From: Phenylobacterium aquaticum
GTDB lineage: Bacteria; Pseudomonadota; Alphaproteobacteria; Caulobacterales; Caulobacteraceae
Direction: 5' to 3'
Assembly (NCBI RefSeq): GCF_947378715.1
Contig: NZ_CANCLE010000211.1
Location: 1-5,539 of the forward strand
DNA: 5,539 nucleotides
This document shows positions 1 to 4,688 of the stretch, piece after piece. Under the pieces are notes generated by a model that did no database searches, was not told the DNA's origin, and saw nothing but the letters and a program-made list of their open reading frames with translations. Position 1 is the stretch's first letter. Each line of letters starts with the position of its first letter. Position numbers and translations under genes: made by a program.

Positions 1-27
1 TGAGCCCTTCCCTCGGCTCCCCACCCT

Positions 28-53
28 CCCTAAGGTTCCGCCAAACCTCAGGG
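28..53 (+). other. RNA hairpin just upstream of the hydrolase ribosome binding site
   Basis: CCCTAAGGTT (28-37) pairs with AACCTCAGGG (44-53): nine of ten positions pair, with one A-C mismatch at 32/49, around the six-base loop CCGCCA. It ends 4 bases before the Shine-Dalgarno AAGGAA. There is no T-run after it. It could be the 3' hairpin of a gene left of the window or a 5' leader structure of the hydrolase mRNA; the sequence does not decide. The rest of 1-69 shows no clear promoter and no gene. Confidence 0.4.
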
Positions 54-57
54 ACGC

Positions 58-63
58 AAGGAA
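58..63 (+). promoter_or_regulatory. Ribosome binding site of the alpha/beta hydrolase
   Basis: AAGGAA lies six bases before the ATG at 70. It is a good match to the anti-Shine-Dalgarno and supports this start for the hydrolase. Confidence 0.7.
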
Positions 64-69
64 ACCCCC

Positions 70-972
70 ATGCCGCAGATCACCGCCAACGGCCTGACCT
101 TCGAATATGACGCTCACGGGCCGGAGGACGGCGAGGTCCTGCTGCTGATCATGGGCCTGGGCGCCCAGATGATCGCCTGGCCGATGGAGCTGGTCCAGAA
201 CCTGGCCGATCGCGGCTTCCGCGTGGTGCGCTACGACAACCGCGACGTTGGGCTGTCGCAGAAGCTGGACCACTTGGGCATGCCCGACATGGCAGCGATC
301 TACACCGCCCTGATGGCCGGCCAGAAGCCGCCGGCCCCCTACTTCCTGTCCGACATGGCCGCCGACGCCGCCGGCCTGATGGACGCGCTCGAGATCGACC
401 GCGCCCACGTGGTCGGCGCCTCCATGGGCGGCATGATCGCCCAGATGGTCGCCGCCGAGCATCCGCACCGGGTGCTGTCGCTGACCTCGATCATGTCGAC
501 CACCGGCAACCCCGCCCTGCCCCCGGCCAAGCCGGAAGCCATGGAGCGCCTGACCAATCGCGGTCCCGATCCGGCCGTCGACCTGGAGGCCTTCCTCGAT
601 CACGGGGTCGAGGGCGCCAAGGTCATGGCCGGCCCGGCCTTCTCGGCCGACATTGGCGAGCTCAAGGCCCAGTTGCGCGCCACCTATGAGCGGTCCTTCC
701 ATCCGGTCGGCTTCGCCCGCCAGATGGCGGCGATCGTGGCCAGCGGCGACCGCCGCGCGGCCCTGGCCGGCATCACGGCGCCGACCCTGGTGATCCACGG
801 GATCGATGACCCCCTCGTGCAGCCCACCGGCGGCGAGGACACCGCCGCGACCATCCCCGGCGCCGAACTGCACATGGTCCCCGGCATGGGCCACAACCTG
901 CCCAAGCCCCTGGTCGGGACCATCGCCGACCTGATCGAACGGGCCACGACGCTCGCCAAGACCAGCGTCTGA
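70..972 (+). CDS. Alpha/beta hydrolase (RdmC/enol-lactonase-like serine hydrolase)
   Basis: A 300-residue cytosolic protein with no signal peptide and a complete alpha/beta-hydrolase fold. Visible motifs: an oxyanion-hole loop MGLGAQ (28-33), the strand and turn RYDNRDVGLS (54-63), the nucleophile elbow GASMGG with Ser118, the acid loop HGIDDPLV (Asp247, or Asp246), and the catalytic His275 in GMGHN. The RYDNRD-G-S plus HVVGxSMGG pattern resembles aclacinomycin methylesterase (RdmC) and 3-oxoadipate enol-lactonase relatives, so an ester or lactone substrate is likely. The actual substrate cannot be read from sequence, and this subfamily is widely annotated only as alpha/beta hydrolase. The ATG is supported by AAGGAA six bases upstream, and the length is normal for the family. 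A strong hairpin follows 8 bases after the stop, which suggests a single-gene transcript. Nothing nearby points to a catabolic pathway. Confidence 0.93.
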   Translation: MPQITANGLTFEYDAHGPEDGEVLLLIMGLGAQMIAWPMELVQNLADRGFRVVRYDNRDVGLSQKLDHLGMPDMAAIYTALMAGQKPPAPYFLSDMAADAAGLMDALEIDRAHVVGASMGGMIAQMVAAEHPHRVLSLTSIMSTTGNPALPPAKPEAMERLTNRGPDPAVDLEAFLDHGVEGAKVMAGPAFSADIGELKAQLRATYERSFHPVGFARQMAAIVASGDRRAALAGITAPTLVIHGIDDPLVQPTGGEDTAATIPGAELHMVPGMGHNLPKPLVGTIADLIERATTLAKTSV

Positions 973-980
973 ACCTGCGG

Positions 981-1006
981 TCCGGCGCCCTGGTCAGGGC
1001 GCCGGA
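981..1006 (+). terminator. Perfect GC-rich hairpin after the hydrolase, probable terminator
   Basis: TCCGGCGCCCT (981-991) is perfectly complementary to AGGGCGCCGGA (996-1006) around the four-base loop GGTC: eleven pairs, nine of them G-C. It starts 8 bases past the hydrolase stop. No T-run follows, so it is not a textbook intrinsic terminator. It may act with Rho or as an mRNA 3'-end stabiliser. The inverted repeat is certain; the function is inferred. Confidence 0.6.
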
Positions 1007-1059
1007 TCACAGACGCGCGCTTGCCCGTCGAATGGCGTGAACCTCCGGGCAGCTGGCGC

Positions 1060-1073
1060 GCTATAGCTCCGCC
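1060..1073 (+). promoter_or_regulatory. Candidate -10 element giving a leaderless start
   Basis: GCTATAGC (1060-1067) matches the alphaproteobacterial housekeeping -10 pattern GCTAnAwC at seven of eight positions. It is followed by six bases and then the ATG at 1074, so transcription would start at or within a base of the ATG. There is no Shine-Dalgarno in the preceding 15 bases, which agrees with a leaderless mRNA. No good TTGAC-type -35 is visible at the right distance, so the call rests on the -10 and the spacing. Confidence 0.4.
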
Positions 1074-1553
1074 ATGGATTCTGAAAAGACCAAGATCCTG
1101 CTGCTCGGCATCGGCGCCGCAGCCCTGCTGGGGCTCGCAGCCGGCGGACTGGTGACGCCCGATTTCGGGGCCTTGGCCATCGCCCAGGACGCCCAGCCCC
1201 TGCCGGTCCGCAAGCCGCGCGGCCTCGGACACGCACTGGCCGCCAACTGGACCAGCTTCACCGGCGAGATCCCGGACTATGTGATCGGCACGGACTGGGC
1301 CACGCCCGGCGCGGCCGCCGCCGCCCTTCAGGACGAGCCAGCCCCCGACGAACCCGCGCCGCGATCCGCGCCGGTTCACGTCCCGACCCTGGCCCAGGTG
1401 CGCGTCGAGGCCCACGCGAGCGACGCCATCGCCCAGGCCGACCTGCCCGCCGCCCCGCCGCCCTCGATGGGCGGTGACATCCTGGCTGGCCTCGACAGCT
1501 ACGCCCCGCCGACACCGCCCGATCCCGGCCTCCCCCACCCGCCCGCGAACTGA
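1074..1553 (+). CDS. Small membrane-anchored or secreted Ala/Pro-rich protein, function unknown
   Basis: 159 residues that I do not recognise. A short charged start (MDSEKTK) is followed by one hydrophobic segment at about 8-27 (ILLLGIGAAALLGLAAGG). That segment could be a signal anchor or an uncleaved signal peptide, placing the remainder in the periplasm. Residues 40-75 are the most protein-like part (KPRGLGHALAANWTSF, EIPDYVIGTDW). From about 78 on it is low-complexity Ala/Pro/Asp, ending in a proline-rich tail. Codon use is the same GC-rich pattern as its neighbours and the frame is intact, so I accept it as a gene. The start is the ATG after the GCTATAGC element, with no Shine-Dalgarno. 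It precedes prmA by 41 bases on the same strand and is probably co-transcribed. No catalytic motif is visible and a function is not assigned. Confidence 0.65.
   Translation: MDSEKTKILLLGIGAAALLGLAAGGLVTPDFGALAIAQDAQPLPVRKPRGLGHALAANWTSFTGEIPDYVIGTDWATPGAAAAALQDEPAPDEPAPRSAPVHVPTLAQVRVEAHASDAIAQADLPAAPPPSMGGDILAGLDSYAPPTPPDPGLPHPPAN
1077..1081. promoter_or_regulatory. GANTC site (potential CcrM methylation site) at a start codon
   Basis: GATTC overlaps codons 2 and 3 of the small anchored protein, just inside the predicted transcript start. By eye I found only one other GANTC in the window (4047-4051, inside the GNAT gene). GANTC is the target of CcrM, the cell-cycle methyltransferase of most alphaproteobacteria. 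That this site is regulatory is only an inference. Confidence 0.3.
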
Positions 1554-1584
1554 CGGCCCTCGCCTTTCCGGCGCTCAGGCTCTA

Positions 1585-1590
1585 GAGGGG
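1585..1590 (+). promoter_or_regulatory. Ribosome binding site of prmA
   Basis: GAGGGG ends four bases before the ATG at 1595 and supports that start. No promoter stands out in the 41-base gap after the upstream gene, which favours co-transcription. Confidence 0.6.
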
Positions 1591-1594
1591 GCGC

Positions 1595-2461
1595 ATGACC
1601 GACGACGCCGTCCAGATCATCGCCCGTGGGCCCCGCGCCGTGGCCGAAGCCGCCGCCGACGCCATCGACGCCGACGTCCTGCTGGAGGGCGCGACCTATT
1701 CCATCCTGGAAGAGGACGAGGACCACGATGTCTGGCGCATCGACGCCTTCCCGACCTCCCAGGAGGAGATCGATGGCCTGGTCGCCCGGCTGGGCGAATA
1801 TCCGGACCTGCGGGTGGTGGTCGAGAAGCTGGCCGACGCCGACTGGCTGGCCATGTCGTTGTCCGGCCTGCCGCCGGTGCGCGCCGGCCGGTTCTTCATC
1901 TTCGGCGCCCATGACAAGGGCCGCGCCCCCACCAACACCGTCAATCTGCGCATCGAGGCGGGCGCCGCCTTCGGCACTGGCCACCACGGCACCACGGTCG
2001 GCTGCCTGATCGCCTATGACGCCCTGCTCAAGGCCCGCCGGTTCAAGCGCGTGCTGGACGTGGGCGCGGGCACCGGGGTCCTGGCCATCGCCGCCGCCCG
2101 CACCGGCACGCCGATCGCCGTCGGCACCGACATCGACAAGCCCTCGGTCCGCATCGCCGGCGAGAACGCCAAGCTGAACCAGGCCGGCGCGCGCTTCGTC
2201 TACGCCTCCGGCCTTGGCCACCGCGCCGTCCGCGTCCAGGCCCCCTATGACCTGGTGTTCGCCAACATCCTGGCCCCGCCGCTGGTGGCGCTCGCCCAGG
2301 ACATCAAGGGCGCGCTCGTCCCCGGCGGCATCGCCATACTGTCGGGCCTGCTGCGCACTCAGGAGCGCCGGGTGCTGGCCGCCTATCGCTCGCGCGGCTT
2401 CCGCCTGATGCGCCGCATCCACCGCGACGCCTGGGCGGCCCTGGTGCTCGTGAGGGCCTAG
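1595..2461 (+). CDS. prmA: Ribosomal protein L11 methyltransferase PrmA
   Basis: 288 residues, normal for the family. PrmA is a cytosolic class I SAM-dependent methyltransferase that trimethylates ribosomal protein L11 (N-terminal amino group and lysine side chains in characterised homologues). The N-terminal part (about 1-95) corresponds to the L11-recognition domain. The catalytic Rossmann domain follows, with the family signature EAGAAFGTGHHGTT (121-134), SAM motif I DVGAGTGVLAIAA (155-167), the acidic end of strand 2 TDID (178-181), and the NILAPPL motif (224-230) where the conserved Asn of PrmA sits. The signature reads GHHGTT where the gammaproteobacterial protein has GTHPTT; I recall the former as common in alphaproteobacteria. 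The start has a GAGGGG ribosome binding site. The stop TAG shares its G with the GTG of the next gene, so the two are likely translationally coupled. Identification is secure. Confidence 0.96.
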   Translation: MTDDAVQIIARGPRAVAEAAADAIDADVLLEGATYSILEEDEDHDVWRIDAFPTSQEEIDGLVARLGEYPDLRVVVEKLADADWLAMSLSGLPPVRAGRFFIFGAHDKGRAPTNTVNLRIEAGAAFGTGHHGTTVGCLIAYDALLKARRFKRVLDVGAGTGVLAIAAARTGTPIAVGTDIDKPSVRIAGENAKLNQAGARFVYASGLGHRAVRVQAPYDLVFANILAPPLVALAQDIKGALVPGGIAILSGLLRTQERRVLAAYRSRGFRLMRRIHRDAWAALVLVRA

Positions 2462-2868
2462 TGGCGACCGACGACGCCCCCTTCGATCTGGACCCCGAGA
2501 CCGGGGACGAGGCCGAGCACGAGGAGGCCGTCGTCGAAAGCCGCCCACGGCGCAGGCTCAGGCCCTGGGTCATCGCCGTGCTGGCGGCCCTGGCCTTCCT
2601 CGTCGTCTATCTGGTTCTCAAGTCGGTCCTTGAGGGACCGCAGGCGCCCGCGCCGGCGGCCGAGAGCGGCGACAACGCCGGCCCCACAGCGCCCGACGCC
2701 TCCGCCACCAGTCCGGCCGCGCCCGCGACCCCCTCGTCAGACGCCCTGACCGCCCAGGGCACGGCCACCGGCCCCGACGCCCAGGCAACCCAGGCCGCTC
2801 AGGACAAGAGTAACCAGGACAGCTCCGCCCTGATCGGCGGCTATACCCCGTCAGACCTGCCGCACTAA
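2461..2868 (+). CDS. Single-span membrane protein with low-complexity tail, function unknown
   Basis: 135 residues starting at GTG, which overlaps the prmA stop by one base (TAGTG). GAGGG at 2452-2456, four bases before the GTG, is a suitable ribosome binding site inside the prmA end. The layout is an acidic N-terminus (1-26, rich in Asp/Glu), a basic cluster RPRRRLRP (28-35), one transmembrane helix at about 36-53 (WVIAVLAALAFLVVYLVL), then about 80 residues rich in Ala, Pro, Thr, Ser and Gln with no recognisable fold. By the positive-inside rule the basic side is cytosolic and the tail periplasmic. I do not recognise a family. Coupling to prmA suggests co-expression but not a shared role. 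Its stop overlaps the stop of the convergent carbonic-anhydrase-like gene. Confidence 0.72.
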   Translation: MATDDAPFDLDPETGDEAEHEEAVVESRPRRRLRPWVIAVLAALAFLVVYLVLKSVLEGPQAPAPAAESGDNAGPTAPDASATSPAAPATPSSDALTAQGTATGPDAQATQAAQDKSNQDSSALIGGYTPSDLPH

Positions 2869-3404
2869 ACTATCGGTATCACGCTGCCGTCGAGGGACAT
2901 CAGCCCCAGCTCGACATCCAGGTGCGGATAGCGGGTCAGCACCACCGATCGCAGGGCGTAGAGCTGCTTCACATGGCTCTTCAGCTCAGTGTCTGGATCC
3001 TTCACCGCCGCCTCGCCGAGCAAGAGCTTGTAGGCGCCGCAATCACGGTGATCGATGACGATCAGCCGGTGGATCTGATGCAGCTGGATCGCCAGGTCCA
3101 GGTGGGCCCAGAACACCTCGGTCCAGGCGGGATATTTGTCGTTAAGGGCGCCCAGCGAGGCCCCCGCCAGGATCAGCTGGTCATACTGCTCGGCCAGCCC
3201 CCGCTGCTCCATATAGCGGGTGATGTCGTTGGCCAGCCGGTAGTCCATGCAGTTCAGCAGCAGGGCGTCGGCATGGCCCGCCGCGAAGGCGCGCTGCGGG
3301 CTGAAGCTGGTGAGCAGCGAGACCCCGCCGCCCAGGGCGATGGCCCCCATCGCCGCGCGACGCGAAAATCCCTCGCCCCTTGGCGCGTGGTCACAACAAC
3401 TCAT
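2865..3404 (-). CDS. Tat-exported beta-carbonic-anhydrase-like protein
   Basis: 179 residues from the ATG at 3404. Residues 14-30 are a twin-arginine signal: SRRAAM (Arg15, Arg16), a hydrophobic stretch AIALGGGVSLL, and a plausible cleavage site after Ala41 (AFA-A). The mature part carries the beta-carbonic-anhydrase zinc motifs: Cys52-x-Asp54-x-Arg56 (NCMDYR) and His119-x-x-Cys122 (DHRDCG). These supply the Cys/His/Cys ligands and the Asp-Arg pair. The canonical RNAGN loop is not obvious; the equivalent place reads LAGASLGALND. The C-terminal VELGLMSLDGSV resembles the closing strand of beta-CAs, so the protein looks complete at about 138 mature residues, which is short. The known family reaction is CO2 hydration; a periplasmic role, or a different reaction, is inference. 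The frame extends 19 codons further upstream, but the start chosen has a strong ribosome binding site. Two cysteines (Cys3, Cys4) precede the signal. Its stop overlaps that of the convergent gene. Confidence 0.85.
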   Translation of the reverse strand: MSCCDHAPRGEGFSRRAAMGAIALGGGVSLLTSFSPQRAFAAGHADALLLNCMDYRLANDITRYMEQRGLAEQYDQLILAGASLGALNDKYPAWTEVFWAHLDLAIQLHQIHRLIVIDHRDCGAYKLLLGEAAVKDPDTELKSHVKQLYALRSVVLTRYPHLDVELGLMSLDGSVIPIV

Positions 3405-3409
3405 GGTTC

Positions 3410-3416
3410 CCTCCCT
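3410..3416 (-). promoter_or_regulatory. Strong ribosome binding site deciding the start of the carbonic-anhydrase-like gene
   Basis: On the minus strand AGGGAGG lies five bases before the ATG at 3404. This selects 3404 over the longer reading frame that begins at 3461 and leaves the twin-arginine motif at a normal distance from the N-terminus. Confidence 0.75.
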
Positions 3417-3451
3417 GGCCGTCTTCGCCGCAGGGTCGCCGCGCCCGGGAC

Positions 3452-3474
3452 AAAAGTCCACCCGACTTGGGCGG
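3452..3474 (-). terminator. Weak intrinsic terminator candidate after the GIY-YIG gene
   Basis: Read on the minus strand, CCGCCC pairs with GGGTGG (six pairs, one G-U) around the loop AAGTC, followed by ACTTTT. It begins three bases after the GIY-YIG stop. An alternative fold, AAGTC with GACTT, competes with it. It would partly separate the GIY-YIG transcript from the carbonic-anhydrase-like gene, whose start is 72 bases downstream. The stem is short, so read-through is plausible. Confidence 0.4.
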
Positions 3475-3476
3475 CG

Positions 3477-3827
3477 TCAGGCGGCGCCGATCAGCGGCTT
3501 GGCGGCCAGAGCCTCGATCCAGTGGACGACCCGACGCTTCAGCAGGTCCGACTTGCCCATCGGGCTCAGGTCCTGATCGTCCAGGGTCTCGACAATCTCA
3601 TAGGCGAAGGCCGCAGGGCCATGCGCCTGGATCGCGGCCTGCAAGCCCCGGTTCGGATGCTTTCCCATCTTCAGGGTGAACCGCACCGCGTTCTCCTGGG
3701 CGGCCAGATTGGGGCTCGCCCCGATCCAGAGCTCGTCCGTCGGCAGGCATCGCAGGCCAAACACCCCGAACGGCGTCTTGGCTTCCTTATAGGCTTGGAC
3801 CATGTCCCGGCGGCGTGACTTTTCCAT
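3477..3827 (-). CDS. Small GIY-YIG-like domain protein, probably catalytically degenerate
   Basis: 116 residues from the ATG at 3827. After a basic leader (MEKSRRRDMVQAYKE) comes a GIY-YIG-like domain at about 20-81: GVF (21-23) in place of GIY, WIG (34-36) in place of YIG, then ASPNL (37-41), the GKHPNRGLQAA helix (56-65), and FAYEIVETL (74-82), which matches the end of the domain. In active nucleases the YIG tyrosine and an Arg about four residues after the Asn-Leu region are catalytic. Here Tyr is Trp, and the Arg position appears to be Gln44 in NLAAQEN. A nuclease call by name would therefore overstate the evidence; a nucleic-acid-binding role is possible. Small stand-alone proteins of this kind are common in alphaproteobacteria and uncharacterised as far as I know. 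The longer frame would need a TTG at 3863 that overlaps a promoter-like element, so I prefer 3827, where AGGTG sits five bases upstream. Confidence 0.78.
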   Translation of the reverse strand: MEKSRRRDMVQAYKEAKTPFGVFGLRCLPTDELWIGASPNLAAQENAVRFTLKMGKHPNRGLQAAIQAHGPAAFAYEIVETLDDQDLSPMGKSDLLKRRVVHWIEALAAKPLIGAA

Positions 3828-3834
3828 GGGCGCA

Positions 3835-3863
3835 CCTATGGTCCGCCCCGCGCGCCTTGTCAA
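3835..3863 (-). promoter_or_regulatory. Promoter candidate for the GIY-YIG gene
   Basis: On the minus strand a perfect TTGACA (3863-3858) is followed by a 17-base spacer and CATAGG (3840-3835). Seven bases later comes the ATG at 3827, so transcription could begin at or very near the start codon. The -10 matches only three of six positions of TATAAT. The perfect TATAAT at 3868-3863 shares one T with the TTGACA; its best -35 (TGGATC, 3891-3886, 17-base spacer) is poor. Either may be used. Both lie in the 52-base gap after the GNAT gene, or in its last bases. Confidence 0.45.
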
Positions 3864-3879
3864 TTATACCCGGGCACAA

Positions 3880-4449
3880 TTAGCCGATCCACTCCTCGGC
3901 GAGCAGGGCGTAGAGGTGGGTGTCGCGCCACGCGCCCCGGGGCTTGAGGTGCTTGCGGAAGGTTCCCTCGCGCCGCATGCCGAGCTTTTCCATGATGCCC
4001 CAGGAGCCCCGGTTCTCGACGTCGCAGGTCGCCCAGACCCGGTGCAGATTCAAGGGACCGAACGCCGCCCCCAGGATGGCGCGCGCCGCCTCCGTGCCGA
4101 TCCCCCGGCCCCAGGCGTCGGGGTGAAAGCAGTAGCCGAAGTCCGCCGTGCGATGGACCTCGTCCTGGATCGCCAGACGTATGGAGCCGATCACCCGCGC
4201 CTGCGCCTTGTCCTCGACCACCAGATTGACCTCTGTTCGTGGCCAGCCGCCCGCTGCGCTCAGCCAGCGATCCAGCACTTCGCGGGTCATGGCCGGGGTG
4301 TTGGGGCCCCAGGCCATGTAGCGGACCACATCGTCGAGCTGGGCATAGGCGTGGATGTCGTCGAAGTCCTCCTCGCGCGGGTCGCGCAGGATCAGGCGTT
4401 CGGTCTCAAGCGGAAACCAGGGCGGCGTGTCGTCGGCGAGGAGGGTCAT
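3880..4449 (-). CDS. GNAT family N-acetyltransferase (RimJ/RimL type)
   Basis: 189 residues, full length for the Acetyltransf_3-type GNAT fold. The hallmark opening is ETERLILRDPREEDFDDI (15-32). The acetyl-CoA binding motif A is WGRGIGTEAA (113-122), preceded by the strand ADFGYCFHPD (102-111). Motif B includes NLHRVWATCDVENRGSWGIM (134-153) with the conserved Asn146, then EKLGMRREG (154-162). The family transfers an acetyl group from acetyl-CoA to an amino group of a protein N-terminus or small molecule; RimJ and RimL act on ribosomal proteins S5 and L12. The substrate here is not determined, and prmA nearby on the other strand is not enough to infer ribosome modification. The start has GGAAAG six bases upstream. 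It is first of three genes on this strand and diverges from the aminopeptidase gene across 239 bases. Confidence 0.92.
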   Translation of the reverse strand: MTLLADDTPPWFPLETERLILRDPREEDFDDIHAYAQLDDVVRYMAWGPNTPAMTREVLDRWLSAAGGWPRTEVNLVVEDKAQARVIGSIRLAIQDEVHRTADFGYCFHPDAWGRGIGTEAARAILGAAFGPLNLHRVWATCDVENRGSWGIMEKLGMRREGTFRKHLKPRGAWRDTHLYALLAEEWIG

Positions 4450-4509
4450 GTCGAGCTTTCCGAGGGGGGGATCGGAAGGGCTCGTCAGGCGACCCCGGCC
4501 GATCTGGCG

Positions 4510-4560
4510 GGGGTCCGGTCGTCTGGGCCTGGTCTAAGGCGCGCGAAGACGAACGACCCC
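4510..4560. repeat. Imperfect inverted repeat (possible structured leader or operator)
   Basis: GGGGTC (4510-4515) pairs with GACCCC (4555-4560), CGTCT (4520-4524) with AGACG (4547-4551), and GCCT (4527-4530) with AGGC (4537-4540) around a six-base loop. The three helices are separated by internal loops. In DNA this rich in G and C such a fold may arise by chance. Confidence 0.3.
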
Positions 4561-4609
4561 GAGGGGGGCGTGCGAATTCGAACCACAGGCGGCGACGAAG
4601 GCGATCATG

Positions 4610-4633
4610 GGCGAAGACTACCCGTCTCTCGCC
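4610..4633. repeat. Inverted repeat upstream of the aminopeptidase promoter candidate
   Basis: GGCGA-AGAC (4610-4618) pairs with GTCT-C-TCGCC (4624-4633): nine pairs with one bulged C at 4628, around the five-base loop TACCC. It lies about 20 bases left of the TTGCGA element, a position suited to an operator, but no regulator family can be named from it. Confidence 0.35.
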
Positions 4634-4654
4634 GGAATGCGCAAGCCGCGCCCT

Positions 4655-4682
4655 TTGCGACCGCCTCGCGAACCGCTTACAT
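4655..4682 (+). promoter_or_regulatory. Promoter candidate for the Xaa-Pro aminopeptidase gene
   Basis: TTGCGA (4655-4660) and TTACAT (4677-4682) are separated by 16 bases and followed after six bases by the ATG at 4689. No Shine-Dalgarno is present, so a leaderless or near-leaderless mRNA is plausible. The -35 matches four of six consensus positions and the -10 is weak. Confidence 0.4.
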
Positions 4683-4688
4683 GCCCCC

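Larger units (their letters stand above)
4450..4688. other. Divergent intergenic region between the GNAT and aminopeptidase genes
   Basis: 239 bases with no credible gene; frames crossing it have no recognisable domain and run antisense into neighbours. It holds the ribosome binding site of the GNAT gene (GGAAAG, 4461-4456, minus), two imperfect inverted repeats, two copies of CCGAGGGGGG 99 bases apart (4460-4469 and 4559-4568), and the promoter candidate of the aminopeptidase gene at its right end. No clear promoter for the GNAT gene is visible; CTGACG at 4488-4483 on the minus strand is -35-like but has no matching -10. Confidence 0.6.

Noticed and set aside
684..1538. 284-codon minus frame across the hydrolase end and the small anchored protein
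   Set aside because: Antisense to a recognised hydrolase and across its terminator hairpin; no motif, and composition typical of a shadow frame.
1499..2548. 349-codon open frame on the minus strand opposite prmA
   Set aside because: It is the longest complete frame but lies antisense to a certain prmA, has a Gly/Ala/Arg/Asp-heavy composition with no domain, and is the usual mirror frame of GC-rich coding DNA.
3405..3461. Extended N-terminus of the carbonic-anhydrase-like protein from 3461
   Set aside because: The added 19 residues would bury the twin-arginine signal and cover the strong AGGGAGG ribosome binding site of the ATG at 3404.
2922..3818. 298-codon plus frame opposite the carbonic-anhydrase-like and GIY-YIG genes
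   Set aside because: It spans two well-supported genes and their intergenic gap in antisense, with no recognisable fold.
4460..4568. Duplicated CCGAGGGGGG as a transposon or attachment-site repeat
   Set aside because: Ten low-complexity bases are too little in such GC-rich DNA, and no mobile gene lies between the copies.
4571..4590. tRNA T-arm-like sequence GGTTCGAATTC on the minus strand
   Set aside because: The loop looks like a T-loop, but the stem has two wobble pairs, the conserved C61 is missing, and no matching acceptor, D-arm or anticodon arm is present upstream. It is not a tRNA or tmRNA, though a decayed tRNA fragment cannot be excluded.
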